64,000 bases of DNA, from contig CAWCBH010000003.1 of NCBI GenBank assembly GCA_963793785.1, positions 1,364,001-1,428,000 of the forward strand, given 5' to 3'. The DNA comes from CAWCBH01 sp963793785. GTDB lineage: Bacteria; Actinomycetota; Thermoleophilia; Solirubrobacterales; 70-9. Under the pieces are notes generated by a model that did not search any database, was not told where the DNA came from, and saw only the letters and a list, made by a program, of their open reading frames with translations. Each line of letters begins with the position of its first letter. Within the stretch, counting starts at the first letter, position 1. Shown here piece by piece: positions 37,407-45,704 of this stretch. The translations under genes and the position numbers were made by a program.

Positions 37407-37468
37407 ACCCGCGGCAGGTATCGTGCAGCGGCAAACTCTCAACCATGGATTGAGCCTTTTTCGACTCT

Positions 37469-37487
37469 AACCCTCGAGTCGAGGGTT
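37469..37487. promoter_or_regulatory. 19-bp palindrome upstream of the ftsZ promoter
   Basis: AACCCTCGAGTCGAGGGTT: perfect 9-bp arms around one base. It lies about 60 bases upstream of the -35 box and 110 bases after the ftsQ stop. There is no U-run after it in the direction of ftsQ transcription, so a simple terminator is less likely than a protein-binding site. Confidence 0.45.
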
Positions 37488-37597
37488 TCAGCGCGGCTGG
37501 GCGCAAACGGTGCTCTCCGGCGCAAATGGCTTTGCAAGCGGGATTCGGCCCGGTCCGAGCAGGCGAGGTCGCGCTTCCCCCGAGGGTCGGCCCGCGG

Positions 37598-38368
37598 TCA
37601 GCCGGCGGCGGGCAGCGTGTGACCGGTTCCTCCGACCGCCGGACGACGGGCCGAGGACAGGTCGACATAATCCAGCACGGTCAGCCCTGGATCGGCGAGC
37701 ACCGCCGCGGCAGCGCGCCATTTCTGGCCGGCCTTGGCGGCGGGCCCGAAGCGCAACTCGATCCCCGAGGTGAGCTCCACCACAACCCCTTCCGAGGTGT
37801 AAAGGCTGTAGTCGACGAGCGGTCGCAGCGCTTTCGGGGTCCCCCCCAGCACCCTTGCCTGCTCCAGTGTCGTTCCGGTCAGTCGCCGCCGCTTCGGCGC
37901 CTCATCCAGCGGCAGGCGGGGAAGCTGCAGATCCGCAGCGGGCAAGCCGCGGAGGATGGTCCCGTCCGCGGCCACCGCGACAGCGCCGGACCCGGAACCG
38001 ATCAGGGCGGCGGGACGGCGCCGGGTGACCTCGATCGTCAGCGTGTTCGGGAAGCCCGGCTCGGCGCTGACCGACCTGACCAGCGGGAAGTCCTTGACCG
38101 CCTCGTTCAGCGCCGCCGGCCGGAGATGCAGGGTCGTCATCTCACGGCCCGCCTCGACCAGGGCCTCGCGGACCGCGGCTGCGTCGGCCGCGGCGGCCGG
38201 AACCCCCTCGACCTTGACCGTCTTGACCGCGACCAGGCTCGAGTCCCGCAACCACCAGGTGTAGGCGGCTGCGAGGGCGAAGGCGAGCACGCAGAGTCCC
38301 AGCGCCCAGCGCCCGAAGCGGCCGCTCGGCAGACGCAGGCGCTGCACCGTGGCGACGGCGGCGCTCAC
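37598..38368 (-). CDS. ftsQ: Division protein FtsQ
   Basis: 256 residues. Short basic cytoplasmic part, one membrane helix (about 21-40, WALGLCVLAFALAAAYTWWL), a POTRA domain (VAVKTVKVEGVPAAAADAAAVREAL to about 110) and a beta domain. FtsQ links FtsB/FtsL and the septal synthase. The GTG start at 38368 overlaps the murB stop (GTGA). Confidence 0.88.
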   Translation of the reverse strand: MSAAVATVQRLRLPSGRFGRWALGLCVLAFALAAAYTWWLRDSSLVAVKTVKVEGVPAAAADAAAVREALVEAGREMTTLHLRPAALNEAVKDFPLVRSVSAEPGFPNTLTIEVTRRRPAALIGSGSGAVAVAADGTILRGLPAADLQLPRLPLDEAPKRRRLTGTTLEQARVLGGTPKALRPLVDYSLYTSEGVVVELTSGIELRFGPAAKAGQKWRAAAAVLADPGLTVLDYVDLSSARRPAVGGTGHTLPAAG

Positions 38369-39273
38369 CGCAGCTCCCAGTCCTGCGGCCAGCGGACGTC
38401 GCCGAGGACCTGTACCTCCGGCTCCAGCACGATTCCGAACTGCTCGTGGACGCGGCGGCGCCCTTCGGCCATCACATCGAGGATCTCCGCGGTGGTTGCA
38501 TCGCCGGTGTTCTCGACGAAGTTGGCGTGCTTTGGGGAGAGACGGGCTCCGCCGCGCGTCAAGCCTCGGCCTCCGGCCGCCTCCAGCAGCTGCCCCGCGG
38601 TGCGCCCCTCGGCCCGCTCGTCGTCGGGATTGCGGAAGGTCGAGCCAAAGGTCTTGATCCCCGACGGCTGGGCCTCGCGCCGCCGCTCCCGCATCGCGGC
38701 CATCGTGGCCTTGATCTCGGCTTCGTCGCCGGCCTGGAGCGAGAAGCATGCCCGCGAGACCACCTCCCCATCGGCGAGGTTGGAGCGCCGGTAGGCGAAG
38801 CCGAGCTGCTGCGGCTTGCGGCGGTCGCGGCCGCCGGCGCTGCAGACCTCGACCCACTCCAGCACCCGCCCCAGCTCACCCCCGTAGGCGTTCGCGTTCA
38901 TCCTCACCGCGCCGCCCGTGGTGCCGGGGATGTTGATCCCGAACTCGAGGCCCCCCAGCCCCCAGCCGGCCGCCTTCGCCGCCGCCGAGGGCAGCCTGGC
39001 GCCACCGCCGCACAGCACGCGGTCATCGGCGCGCTCGATCGTCGCCAGCTCGCCATCCAGCTTTATCACCAGTCCCCGGAATCCATCGTCGGCTACGAGC
39101 AGGTTCGAGCCGGAGCCGACCACTCCTACCCGGATTGCTTCCGAGTCCGCCCAGGCGAGCAGCTCGACCAGCCTCGTCTCGTCCTCGGGGCGGGCGAAGA
39201 AATCCGCCGCGCCGCCGGTCCTGACCGTGGTCAGCCGCGCTAGCTCGTAGCCGCGCAGGACACCCTCAGGCAT
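38365..39273 (-). CDS. murB: UDP-N-acetylenolpyruvoylglucosamine reductase
   Basis: 302 residues from the ATG at 39273 (a GTG two codons upstream is possible). FAD enzyme that makes UDP-MurNAc. Seen: TTVRTGGAADFFARPED, GSGSNLLVADDGFRGLVI, GLEFGINIPGTTGGAVRMNANAYGGE, YRRSNL, and GSTFRNPDDERAEGRTAGQLLEAAG with the catalytic Ser, of the type I/short class. Overlaps murC upstream and ftsQ downstream. Confidence 0.94.
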   Translation of the reverse strand: MPEGVLRGYELARLTTVRTGGAADFFARPEDETRLVELLAWADSEAIRVGVVGSGSNLLVADDGFRGLVIKLDGELATIERADDRVLCGGGARLPSAAAKAAGWGLGGLEFGINIPGTTGGAVRMNANAYGGELGRVLEWVEVCSAGGRDRRKPQQLGFAYRRSNLADGEVVSRACFSLQAGDEAEIKATMAAMRERRREAQPSGIKTFGSTFRNPDDERAEGRTAGQLLEAAGGRGLTRGGARLSPKHANFVENTGDATTAEILDVMAEGRRRVHEQFGIVLEPEVQVLGDVRWPQDWELR

Positions 39274-40570
39274 GGTCACCGTCCCGCGCCAGCCGATCGG
39301 CGAGGCCGACGACGTCGCCGGCGCCGATCGTGACCAGGATCTGACCCTCGCGCAACCGCGGCGCCAGGGCCTGAGCGGCGCGGTCGATGTCGACCAGCCA
39401 CCAGACCGGCCGGCCACCGGCTCGGTCGGCCGTCGCCTCGGCGACCCTCAAGCCGCTGACCCCCTCCAGCTCGCCCACCGGTTGCTCCCGCGCCGGGTAG
39501 ACGTCGAGGACGCCGACCTCGTCGGCGAGCGCAAGCGCCGCTCCGAACTCCTCCGCCAGCGCCTTCGTGCGCGAGTAGAGGTGCGGCTGAAAGACCGCGA
39601 TCAGCCGCTCCGGCTCGAGTCCGCGCAGCGCTTCGAGCGCGGCCCGGACCTCGGTCGGATGGTGGCCGTAGTCGTCGTAGATGCGAGCGCCCGAACAGGT
39701 CCCCTTCAGCTCCAGGCGCCTCGAGACGCCCGGGAACTCGCGCAGCGCCTCGGCCGCCGCGGCGGAGTCCTCGCCGAGCAGCTCGATCGCCGCCAGCGCG
39801 GCGCGGGCGTTGAGGACGTTGTGGCGTCCCGGCACCGCCAGCGGCAGCCGCGGCGGGCCTGGCCGGTCGGGGTCGAAGCGGATCGAACGACGTTCGGCCG
39901 TCAGCGCGTCAAGCCCGGGCTCTGCTCCGACGGCGACCGCCTCGGCCGGGGCGGCGAACTGCGCGAAGGCGGCATTCAGCTCCGCAAGCGAGCCCCAGCG
40001 CGAGTGGTGGTCCATCTCGAGGTTCGTGACCACCGCGACCTCGGGCCGGAGGGCGAGAAAGCTGGCGTCGCTCTCATCGGCCTCGGCGACCACCCATTCG
40101 CCCTCGCCCCAGCCCGCATTGGCCGTTTCGCCGCCGGCGCCGATGCCGGGCAGCTCACCGCCGAGGAAGAACGCCGGGTCCCGGCCCGCCGCCCGCAGGC
40201 ACCAGGTGACCATCGCGGTGGTCGTCGTCTTGCCGTGTGTCCCGGCGATCGCCAGCAGCCGCTTCTGCGCGCACAGCTCGGCCAGCAGCTCACCGCGGTG
40301 CAGGACTCGCTGTCCCCGTTCGCGGGCCAGCGCCAGCTCCGGGTTGTCGTCCTCGATCGCGGTCGAGACGACCACCTCGGCGTCCGCCGCCAGGTTCGCG
40401 GCATCGTGCCCGACGACCGGCTCCAGGCCGGCGTCGCGGAGGCGCTGCAGGTATGTGGAGTCGGCCCGGTCGCTGCCGCTGACCGCGGCTCCGAGCCGAT
40501 CGCAGACCAGCGCCAGCCCGCTCATCCCGGCGCCGCCGATGCCGACGAAATGAAGCCTGCGGTCCTTCAT
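39266..40570 (-). CDS. murC: UDP-N-acetylmuramate-L-alanine ligase
   Basis: 434 residues. Adds the first amino acid to UDP-MurNAc. Seen: FVGIGGAGMSGLALV, the ATP loop GTHGKTTTTAMV, EADESDASFL, TNLEMDHHSRW, and DDYGHHPTEVRAAL of the C-terminal domain. Intact in one frame, unlike murD, murE and murF. Starts with ATG overlapping the murG stop. Confidence 0.96.
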   Translation of the reverse strand: MKDRRLHFVGIGGAGMSGLALVCDRLGAAVSGSDRADSTYLQRLRDAGLEPVVGHDAANLAADAEVVVSTAIEDDNPELALARERGQRVLHRGELLAELCAQKRLLAIAGTHGKTTTTAMVTWCLRAAGRDPAFFLGGELPGIGAGGETANAGWGEGEWVVAEADESDASFLALRPEVAVVTNLEMDHHSRWGSLAELNAAFAQFAAPAEAVAVGAEPGLDALTAERRSIRFDPDRPGPPRLPLAVPGRHNVLNARAALAAIELLGEDSAAAAEALREFPGVSRRLELKGTCSGARIYDDYGHHPTEVRAALEALRGLEPERLIAVFQPHLYSRTKALAEEFGAALALADEVGVLDVYPAREQPVGELEGVSGLRVAEATADRAGGRPVWWLVDIDRAAQALAPRLREGQILVTIGAGDVVGLADRLARDGDHA

Positions 40571-41655
40571 CGCCCTTCGCTGGCGGCCGCCAGCAGTTCC
40601 TCGGCGATCCGGGCGGCGGCATCGGGCCTGGCCAGCGCCCGCGAGGCGGCGCTCATCTTCGCCAGCCTCGCGTCGTCGGAGAGCAGCCCTTCGACGACTG
40701 CCGTCAGCCGGGACGGATCGAGGTCGGAGTCGGAGAGGACGAGCGCTGCCCCGGCTTCGGCCATCCAGGCGGCGTTCAACGTCTGATGGTCGCCGGTCGC
40801 ATGCGGATAGGGGACCAGGATCGCGGGCCGGCCGGCGGCGGTGAGCTCGAAGATCGAGCCGCCCGCGCGGCCGAGGACGAGGTCGCTGGCCGCCAGCGCG
40901 TCGCCGAGGTCGGGTTCGTAGGCGAGCAGCAGATAGCCGTCGCGGTGCGCTGCCCTCGAAAGTCGCTCCTGCAGATCGTCGTGATCGCGGCGCCCGGCCA
41001 GGTGGATGACGTCGAACTCCCGCTCGCCGCCTTCGGCAAAGGCGGCAAGCGCCGTCTGGTTGACCGACCGGGCTCCCTGGCTGCCGCCGACCACGAGCAG
41101 GCAGCGGGCGGCGGCGGCGATGCCGAACCGGGCCCGGGCGCTGTCGCGCTCGGCCCGCAGGACGCCCGCGGGAACCGGGCGGCCGGTGACCAGGTAGCGC
41201 TCCCCGTCGCGCCCCTGGATCGGGAAGGCGAGGCAGACCCGCCGCGCCCGCCGCGCAAGCAGGCGGTTGGCGAGGCCGAGATGGCTGTCGGCCTCGGTGA
41301 GGACGAGCGGGATCCGCAACGACGACGCCGCCAGCCCCGCCGGGCCGGCGACGAAGCCGCCCCCGCCCATCACGGCATCGGCGCCCCGGCGGCGTAGCGA
41401 TGCCCGGGCCGCCGGCACCGCCAGCGCCGCCCGGCCGACCGCGGCGGCGGCGCGCAGCGGGTTGCGGCGGTCGATGCCGCTGACGGCGAGGAAGTCGATC
41501 TCGTAGCCGGCCGCTGGGACCAGCTCGGACTCGATCCGCTCGCGCGTACCGAGGAAGGAGACCTCGGCGCCCCTATCCCGAAGCTCGTCGGCGACCGCTA
41601 TGGCCGGCACGACGTGGCCGGCGGTCCCCCCGGCCGCTATGACGATTCTTGGCAA
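40567..41655 (-). CDS. murG: Lipid II synthase MurG (UDP-GlcNAc transferase)
   Basis: 362 residues from the TTG at 41655, chosen because GGAAGGAG lies about 11 bases upstream and RIVIAAGGTAGHVVPAIAVA follows directly. GT-B fold: VMGGGGFVAGPAGLAA, LTEADSHLGLANR, VVGGSQGARSVNQ, and GRAGGSIFELTAAGRPAILVPYPHATGDHQTLNA. Adds GlcNAc to lipid I on the inner membrane face. The ftsW reading frame runs into its first 83 bases. Confidence 0.94.
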   Translation of the reverse strand: MPRIVIAAGGTAGHVVPAIAVADELRDRGAEVSFLGTRERIESELVPAAGYEIDFLAVSGIDRRNPLRAAAAVGRAALAVPAARASLRRRGADAVMGGGGFVAGPAGLAASSLRIPLVLTEADSHLGLANRLLARRARRVCLAFPIQGRDGERYLVTGRPVPAGVLRAERDSARARFGIAAAARCLLVVGGSQGARSVNQTALAAFAEGGEREFDVIHLAGRRDHDDLQERLSRAAHRDGYLLLAYEPDLGDALAASDLVLGRAGGSIFELTAAGRPAILVPYPHATGDHQTLNAAWMAEAGAALVLSDSDLDPSRLTAVVEGLLSDDARLAKMSAASRALARPDAAARIAEELLAAASEGR

Positions 41656-42881
41656 CGCGGGCTCCACTCCTTCCGCGGGCCGGCGAGCGCCCGCCCTCGA
41701 CGACGCGCAGTTTGCCAGCGCCCGCTCGGCTCGCGGGTCTTCGGCGGGTCGGCTTCGCGGCTGCGGTGGCCGTCCCGCCGCGGGCAACGTTGAGGATCAG
41801 CCCCACAGCCGTCAGCGTCACCAGCAGGCTGCTGTTGCCGTAGGAGACGAACGGCAGCGGCACCCCCGTCAGCGGCGCCAGGCCGGTCACCGCGCAGAGG
41901 TTGATCACCGCCTGGACGAGGACCAGCGAGGTGAGGCCCGCCGCGAGCAGCTTTCCGTAACGGTCCTTGGCACTCTGGGCGATCCGGAATCCGGCGTAGC
42001 CGAAGAGCCCGAACAGGCCGATGATCGCGGCGATCCCGACGAAGCCGATCTCCTCGCCGATCACCGCCGCGATCATGTCCGTGTGGGCCTCGGGCAGGTA
42101 GAAGGCCTTCTGAACGCCGTCGCCGACCCCGACCCCGGCGATCCCCCCCGAACCGAGCGCGATCTTCGCCTGCAGCGCCTGAAAGCCGGCCCCGGCCGCA
42201 TCGGCACCGGGGTTGAGGAAGCCGACCAAGCGCGCGCGCCGGTAGGGCTCGATCATGATCGCGACGAGGACCAGGACGCCGATCACGGCGCCGATCAGCA
42301 GCAGGTCGCGAAGCCGGGCGCCGGCCGCGATCAGGGTCGCCCCGACCGCGAAGGTCGTCACCAGCGCCGTGCCCAGGTCGGGCTCCATAAGGACCAGCAG
42401 GCAGGCGGCACCGGTGACCAGCAGGTAGGGCAGCATGCCCCGGATCGTGCGGGTCATCTTCGGCCGCGCCGCGAGCATGTGTGCGCCGTAGAGGACCAGG
42501 GTCACCTTGGCCAGCTCCGAGGGCTGGATCTGCAGGAACCCGGAGCCGATCCAGCGCGTCGCTCCGTTGACGGTGGTGCCGATCACGAGCACCGCCACCA
42601 GCAGGCCGAAGGAGAGCGCCAGCAGCGCCGGAGTAAGCACGCGGACGGCACGCAGCCCGTGACGGGCGAAGACGTGCATGATCACGAGGCCCGACGGCGC
42701 CGAAGAGCAGCGTCCGCTTCAGAAAGAAGGCGCTGTTGGAGAGGTCGCCGTCGCTCAGCACCCGGGTCGTGGAGCTGGCGGAGAAGACCATCACCGCGCC
42801 GAAGGCGAGCAGGCAGAGCGTCGCCGTCAGCAGCAGGTTGTACTCGGTCGAGTTGGCCGTCCTGGCCGAGCGCCGGCTCAT
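41573..42881 (-). CDS. ftsW: Septal peptidoglycan polymerase FtsW (one-base frameshift)
   Basis: SEDS-family membrane glycosyltransferase. The ATG at 42881 starts MSRRSARTANSTEYNLLL; helix 1 is followed by FFLKRTLLFGAVG, then one extra G in a GGG run near 42686 shifts the frame. It resumes at VIMHVFARHGLRAVRVLTP. Further landmarks: GATRWIGSGFLQIQPSELAKV, LMEPDLGTALV, YLPEAHTDMIAAVIGEEIGFVG and PLPFVSYGNSSLLVTL. The tail is basic and overlaps murG by 83 bases, which may mean another indel near the end. Confidence 0.92.
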
Positions 42882-44250
42882 CGAGAGGTCCCGGACGAGC
42901 TCGCGAAACCGCTCGCCGCGTTGCTCGAAGTCCTCGAACTCGTCGAAGCTCGCGCAGGCGGGCGAGAGCAGCACCACCTCACCGGGTCGCGCGGCGGCGG
43001 CCGCATCTCGCACCGCCGCTTCGAGCCCGTCGCAGCGGTGCAGCTCCACCCCGGCCTCGATGACCCCGGCCAGCTCCCGGGCCAGGCGGTCGGCCGTGGC
43101 GCCGATCAGGTAACAGGCGACGCAGCGCTCGACCACCGGCTCGGCGAGCGCGGCGAACGGCTCCCCCTTGTCGCTGCCGCCGAGGATCGCGTGGACGCCG
43201 CCGTCGAAAGCCCGCAGGCCGACCGTGGCCGAGGCGACGTTGGTCGCCTTGGAGTCGTTGACGAAGCTGACCCCGCCGACCTCGGCCACCGGCTCGAGGC
43301 GGTGCGGGACGCCGGCGAAGCTCGTCAGCCCCTCGCGCACCGCGCCCTCGTCGAGCCCCATCGACAGCGCCGCCGCCGCGGCCGCCATCGCGTTCTCGGC
43401 GTTGTGGGGTCGCCGAGAAGGGCGAACTCCTCCCGGCGCAGCAGCGGCTCGCCGCCGTGGAAGATCGTCTCGCCGCTGAGCGAGACCTCGCAATCGGGGC
43501 CGGCGCCGTGGCAGAAGGCGACCCGCTTCGCACAGCCGCCGAGGTCCTCGCCCGGCCAAGCGCCGGCTCGTCGGCGTTGAAGACCGCGACGTCCTCGTTG
43601 GCCTGCCGGGCGAAGATCCGCAGCTTCGCGGCGAGGTAGTCCTCCAGAGTCCGGTGGCGGTCGAGGTGGTCGGGCGCCAGGTTGAGGAAGACCGCGCACT
43701 CGGGCGCGAACGCCTCCGCGTCCTCGAGCTGGAAGCTCGAGCATTCGCAGACCACGGTCGCCGACGGGTCGAGGTCGCCGGCCAGCGACGCCAGCGGCGT
43801 GCCGACGTTGCCGGCGACGGCGACCGGCTCGGCGGCGGTGCGGTAGATGTGCCCGAGCAGCTCGGTCACCGTCGTCTTGCCGTTGGTCCCGGTGACGGCG
43901 ACGAAGCGGTTGGGGATCGCCCGCCAGGCGAGCTCGAGCTCGCCGATCACCTCCAGGCCGCGCTCGCGGGCGGCGGCGATCACGGCGGCCTCCCGGGGCA
44001 CCCCGGGGCTCTTGACGACCGTCCGGGTTCCCTCCAGGAGCTCGATTCCGTCCACATCCAGACTGACTTCGACGCCCGCTGCGGCCAGCCCTGCCGCCTC
44101 CTCGGGGAAGCCGGAGTCGCAACCTCGCACCCGCTCTCCGCGGGCGGCGAGCAGCCTCACCGCGGCCGCCCCGGAGCGGGCCAGCCCGACGACCAGGAAC
44201 GGCCCCTCGGGCAGCGCCGGGCGGGGCTTGCGTGGCGGCGGTCCGAGCAT
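42882..44250 (-). CDS. murD: UDP-MurNAc-L-Ala-D-Glu ligase (frameshifted; no stop before ftsW)
   Basis: Starts at the ATG at 44250 (MLGPPPRKPRPALPEGPFLVVGLARSG). Seen: TGTNGKTTVTELLGHI, CECSSFQLED, LNLAPDHLDRH; after a missing base near 43560 EDLGGCAKRVAFCHGAGPDCE; after another in a C run near 43412 HNAENAMAAAAAALSMG, VNDSKATNVASATVGL, ILGGSDKGEPF and LLSPACASFDEFEDFEQRGERFRELV. The C-terminal frame then runs into ftsW without a stop. Adds D-glutamate to the peptidoglycan precursor. Confidence 0.92.
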
Positions 44251-44310
44251 CAGTTCTAGGTTCGCCCACCGAGCCGCGCGGTCCCTGTCGGCGAATCGTC
44301 GCTAGTGCGG

Positions 44311-44562
44311 CTAGTCGCTGCAGCCCGGCCGCCTTCGAGGGCGGCGTTCCACGGCTGCGCAGGATCCGCCAGCCCGCCCACTGGCCGTCGCGGATCGTCC
44401 AGATGTGGGCGATGTCCCGCTCGAGCACCGCCTCGCTGTCTCGCATCCGGGTCGCCTCGTGGAGGACGACCACGACGTCGTCTCCGGCAATCGACCAACT
44501 CCTTGATCTCCGAGCTGATAGTCGACCCAGCCGCTGAAGTAGGTCTCGATGACCTGGCGCAC
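44311..44562 (-). pseudogene. Truncated NTF2-like gene relic in the dcw cluster
   Basis: Fragments in two or more frames spell an NTF2-like protein: VRQVIETYFSGWVDYQ, then KELVD, AGDDVVVVLHEATRMRDS, HIWTIRDGQWAGWRIL. The N-terminal third is missing and no start remains. It resembles the intact paralog at 22314-22715. It separates mraY from murD, genes that normally touch. The stretch 44251-44729 holds no intact gene: only this relic and the repeats beside it. Confidence 0.65.
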
Positions 44563-44584
44563 CCTTCAACTGAAGATCGCCGGC

Positions 44585-44605
44585 CGTGTCTCGCGCGGGT
44601 GGCGC
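44585..44605. repeat. 21-bp direct repeat, copy 1
   Basis: Begins CGTGTCTCGC and ends GGGTGGCGC. The identical second copy lies 41 bases further on. It abuts the truncated end of the NTF2-like relic. Confidence 0.75.
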
Positions 44606-44625
44606 ATTTCCTGGAGATCGAACTA

Positions 44626-44646
44626 CGTGTCTCGCGCGGGTGGCGC
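44626..44646. repeat. 21-bp direct repeat, copy 2
   Basis: Identical to the copy at 44585-44605. It overlaps the left arm of an inverted repeat that ends just after mraY. Confidence 0.75.
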
Positions 44647-44709
44647 GGCAGGGGGGACCGGGCCGAGGAAGCTTTAGCTACCGCAGGGCCGGTGGGTCCC
44701 CTGCCGCGA
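44644..44709. repeat. Inverted repeat downstream of mraY
   Basis: GCGGCAGGGG on the left pairs with CCCCTGCCGC on the right, with a further GG/CC extension after a small bulge and a loop of about 40 bases. It lies 21 bases after the mraY stop. There is no U-run in the mraY direction, so intrinsic termination is uncertain. Confidence 0.5.
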
Positions 44710-44729
44710 CAGGACCCGCGCGCCGATAC

Positions 44730-45704
44730 CTACGGACCGATCGACTGCTGGTACAGCGTGAACCCGATCCCCGAGCAGACCGCGGCGATGATCCAGAAGC
44801 GGAGCATGATCTTGGTCTCCGACCAGGCCAGCATCTCGAAGTGGTGGTGCAGCGGCGCCATCAGCAGGACCCGGCGGCGGAAGGTCTGAAACGCGAAGAC
44901 CTGGATCGCCACCGAGAGCGCCTCGATCACGAAGATCCCGCCGATGATGATCAGCAGCACCTCGGTCTGGGTCATCACCGCCAGGGCGCCGATCGCGCCG
45001 CCGAGGCCCAGGGACCCGGTGTCGCCCATGAATATCGAGGCCGGAAAGGCGTTGAACCAGAGGAAGCCGATGCAGGCCCCGACCAGGCAGGCGGAGAGCA
45101 GCGCCAGGTTCTGCTGGTCGTTGGTGACGAAGGTGATCGCCGTGTAGGCGAGGAGGACGATCGCGCAGGAGCCGGCCGCGAGCCCGTCGAGCCCGTCGGT
45201 CAGGTTGACGCCGTTCGAGGTCCCGGCGATGACCAGGAAGACGAGCACGAAGTAGAGCACCGGCCCGAGGTCGATGCTGGCGTCGCCGAGACGGAAGAAC
45301 AGGGTCGGCTCGAGGCCGACCTCGTGCCGGGCGACCCACCACAGAAACAGCGCGAACAGCAGCTGCGCGAGCAGCTTGTAGCGGGCCGAGAGGCCGAGCG
45401 AGCGGCGCTTGACGATCTTGATGAAGTCGTCGAGGAAGCCGAGCCCGGCGCAACCCAGCGCGACGACGAAGACCGCCATGCTCTGGGTGTCGCGGTCGGA
45501 GAGCACCAGGTAGGGCACGCAGATCGAGGCGAAGACGATCAGCCCGCCCATCGTCGGCGTCCCCGCCTTCGTGTGGTGCTCCTGGGGGCCCTCCTCGCGG
45601 ATGTGCTGGCCGAACTCCTTCAGCCGCAGGTACTCGATGAACTTCGGGCCGAGGAAGATGCAGATCAGCATCGCCGCCATCCCGGCGATCAGGACCTCAC
45701 CCAT
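44730..45704 (-). CDS. mraY: Phospho-MurNAc-pentapeptide transferase MraY
   Basis: 324 residues, about ten membrane helices. Makes lipid I from UDP-MurNAc-pentapeptide and undecaprenyl phosphate. Seen: HHTKAGTPTMGGLIVFA, FLDDFIKIVKRRSLGLSARYK, SNGVNLTDGLDGLAAG, NAFPASIFMGDTGSLGLGG and MAPLHHHFEMLAWSETKI, which include the catalytic aspartates and the HHH motif. Overlaps the murF end by 8 bases. Confidence 0.96.
   Translation of the reverse strand: MGEVLIAGMAAMLICIFLGPKFIEYLRLKEFGQHIREEGPQEHHTKAGTPTMGGLIVFASICVPYLVLSDRDTQSMAVFVVALGCAGLGFLDDFIKIVKRRSLGLSARYKLLAQLLFALFLWWVARHEVGLEPTLFFRLGDASIDLGPVLYFVLVFLVIAGTSNGVNLTDGLDGLAAGSCAIVLLAYTAITFVTNDQQNLALLSACLVGACIGFLWFNAFPASIFMGDTGSLGLGGAIGALAVMTQTEVLLIIIGGIFVIEALSVAIQVFAFQTFRRRVLLMAPLHHHFEMLAWSETKIMLRFWIIAAVCSGIGFTLYQQSIGP

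Larger units (their letters stand above)
37256..37597 (-). other. ftsQ-ftsZ intergenic region
   Basis: 342 bases, noticeably less GC-rich than the surroundings. It holds a promoter candidate, a 19-bp palindrome and a short inverted repeat (CTCAA/TTGAG arms near 37438-37454). No open frame with family similarity and no RNA gene was recognised. Its length contrasts with the overlapping genes around it, which fits separate control of ftsZ. Confidence 0.6.

Noticed and set aside
37469..37487. Palindrome as intrinsic terminator of ftsQ
   Set aside because: No U-run follows in the ftsQ direction and it lies over 100 bases past the stop.
42882..44250. True MurD-FtsW fusion protein
   Set aside because: murD already has two indels and ftsW one; a single extra C explains the missing stop and restores a normal TGATG overlap.
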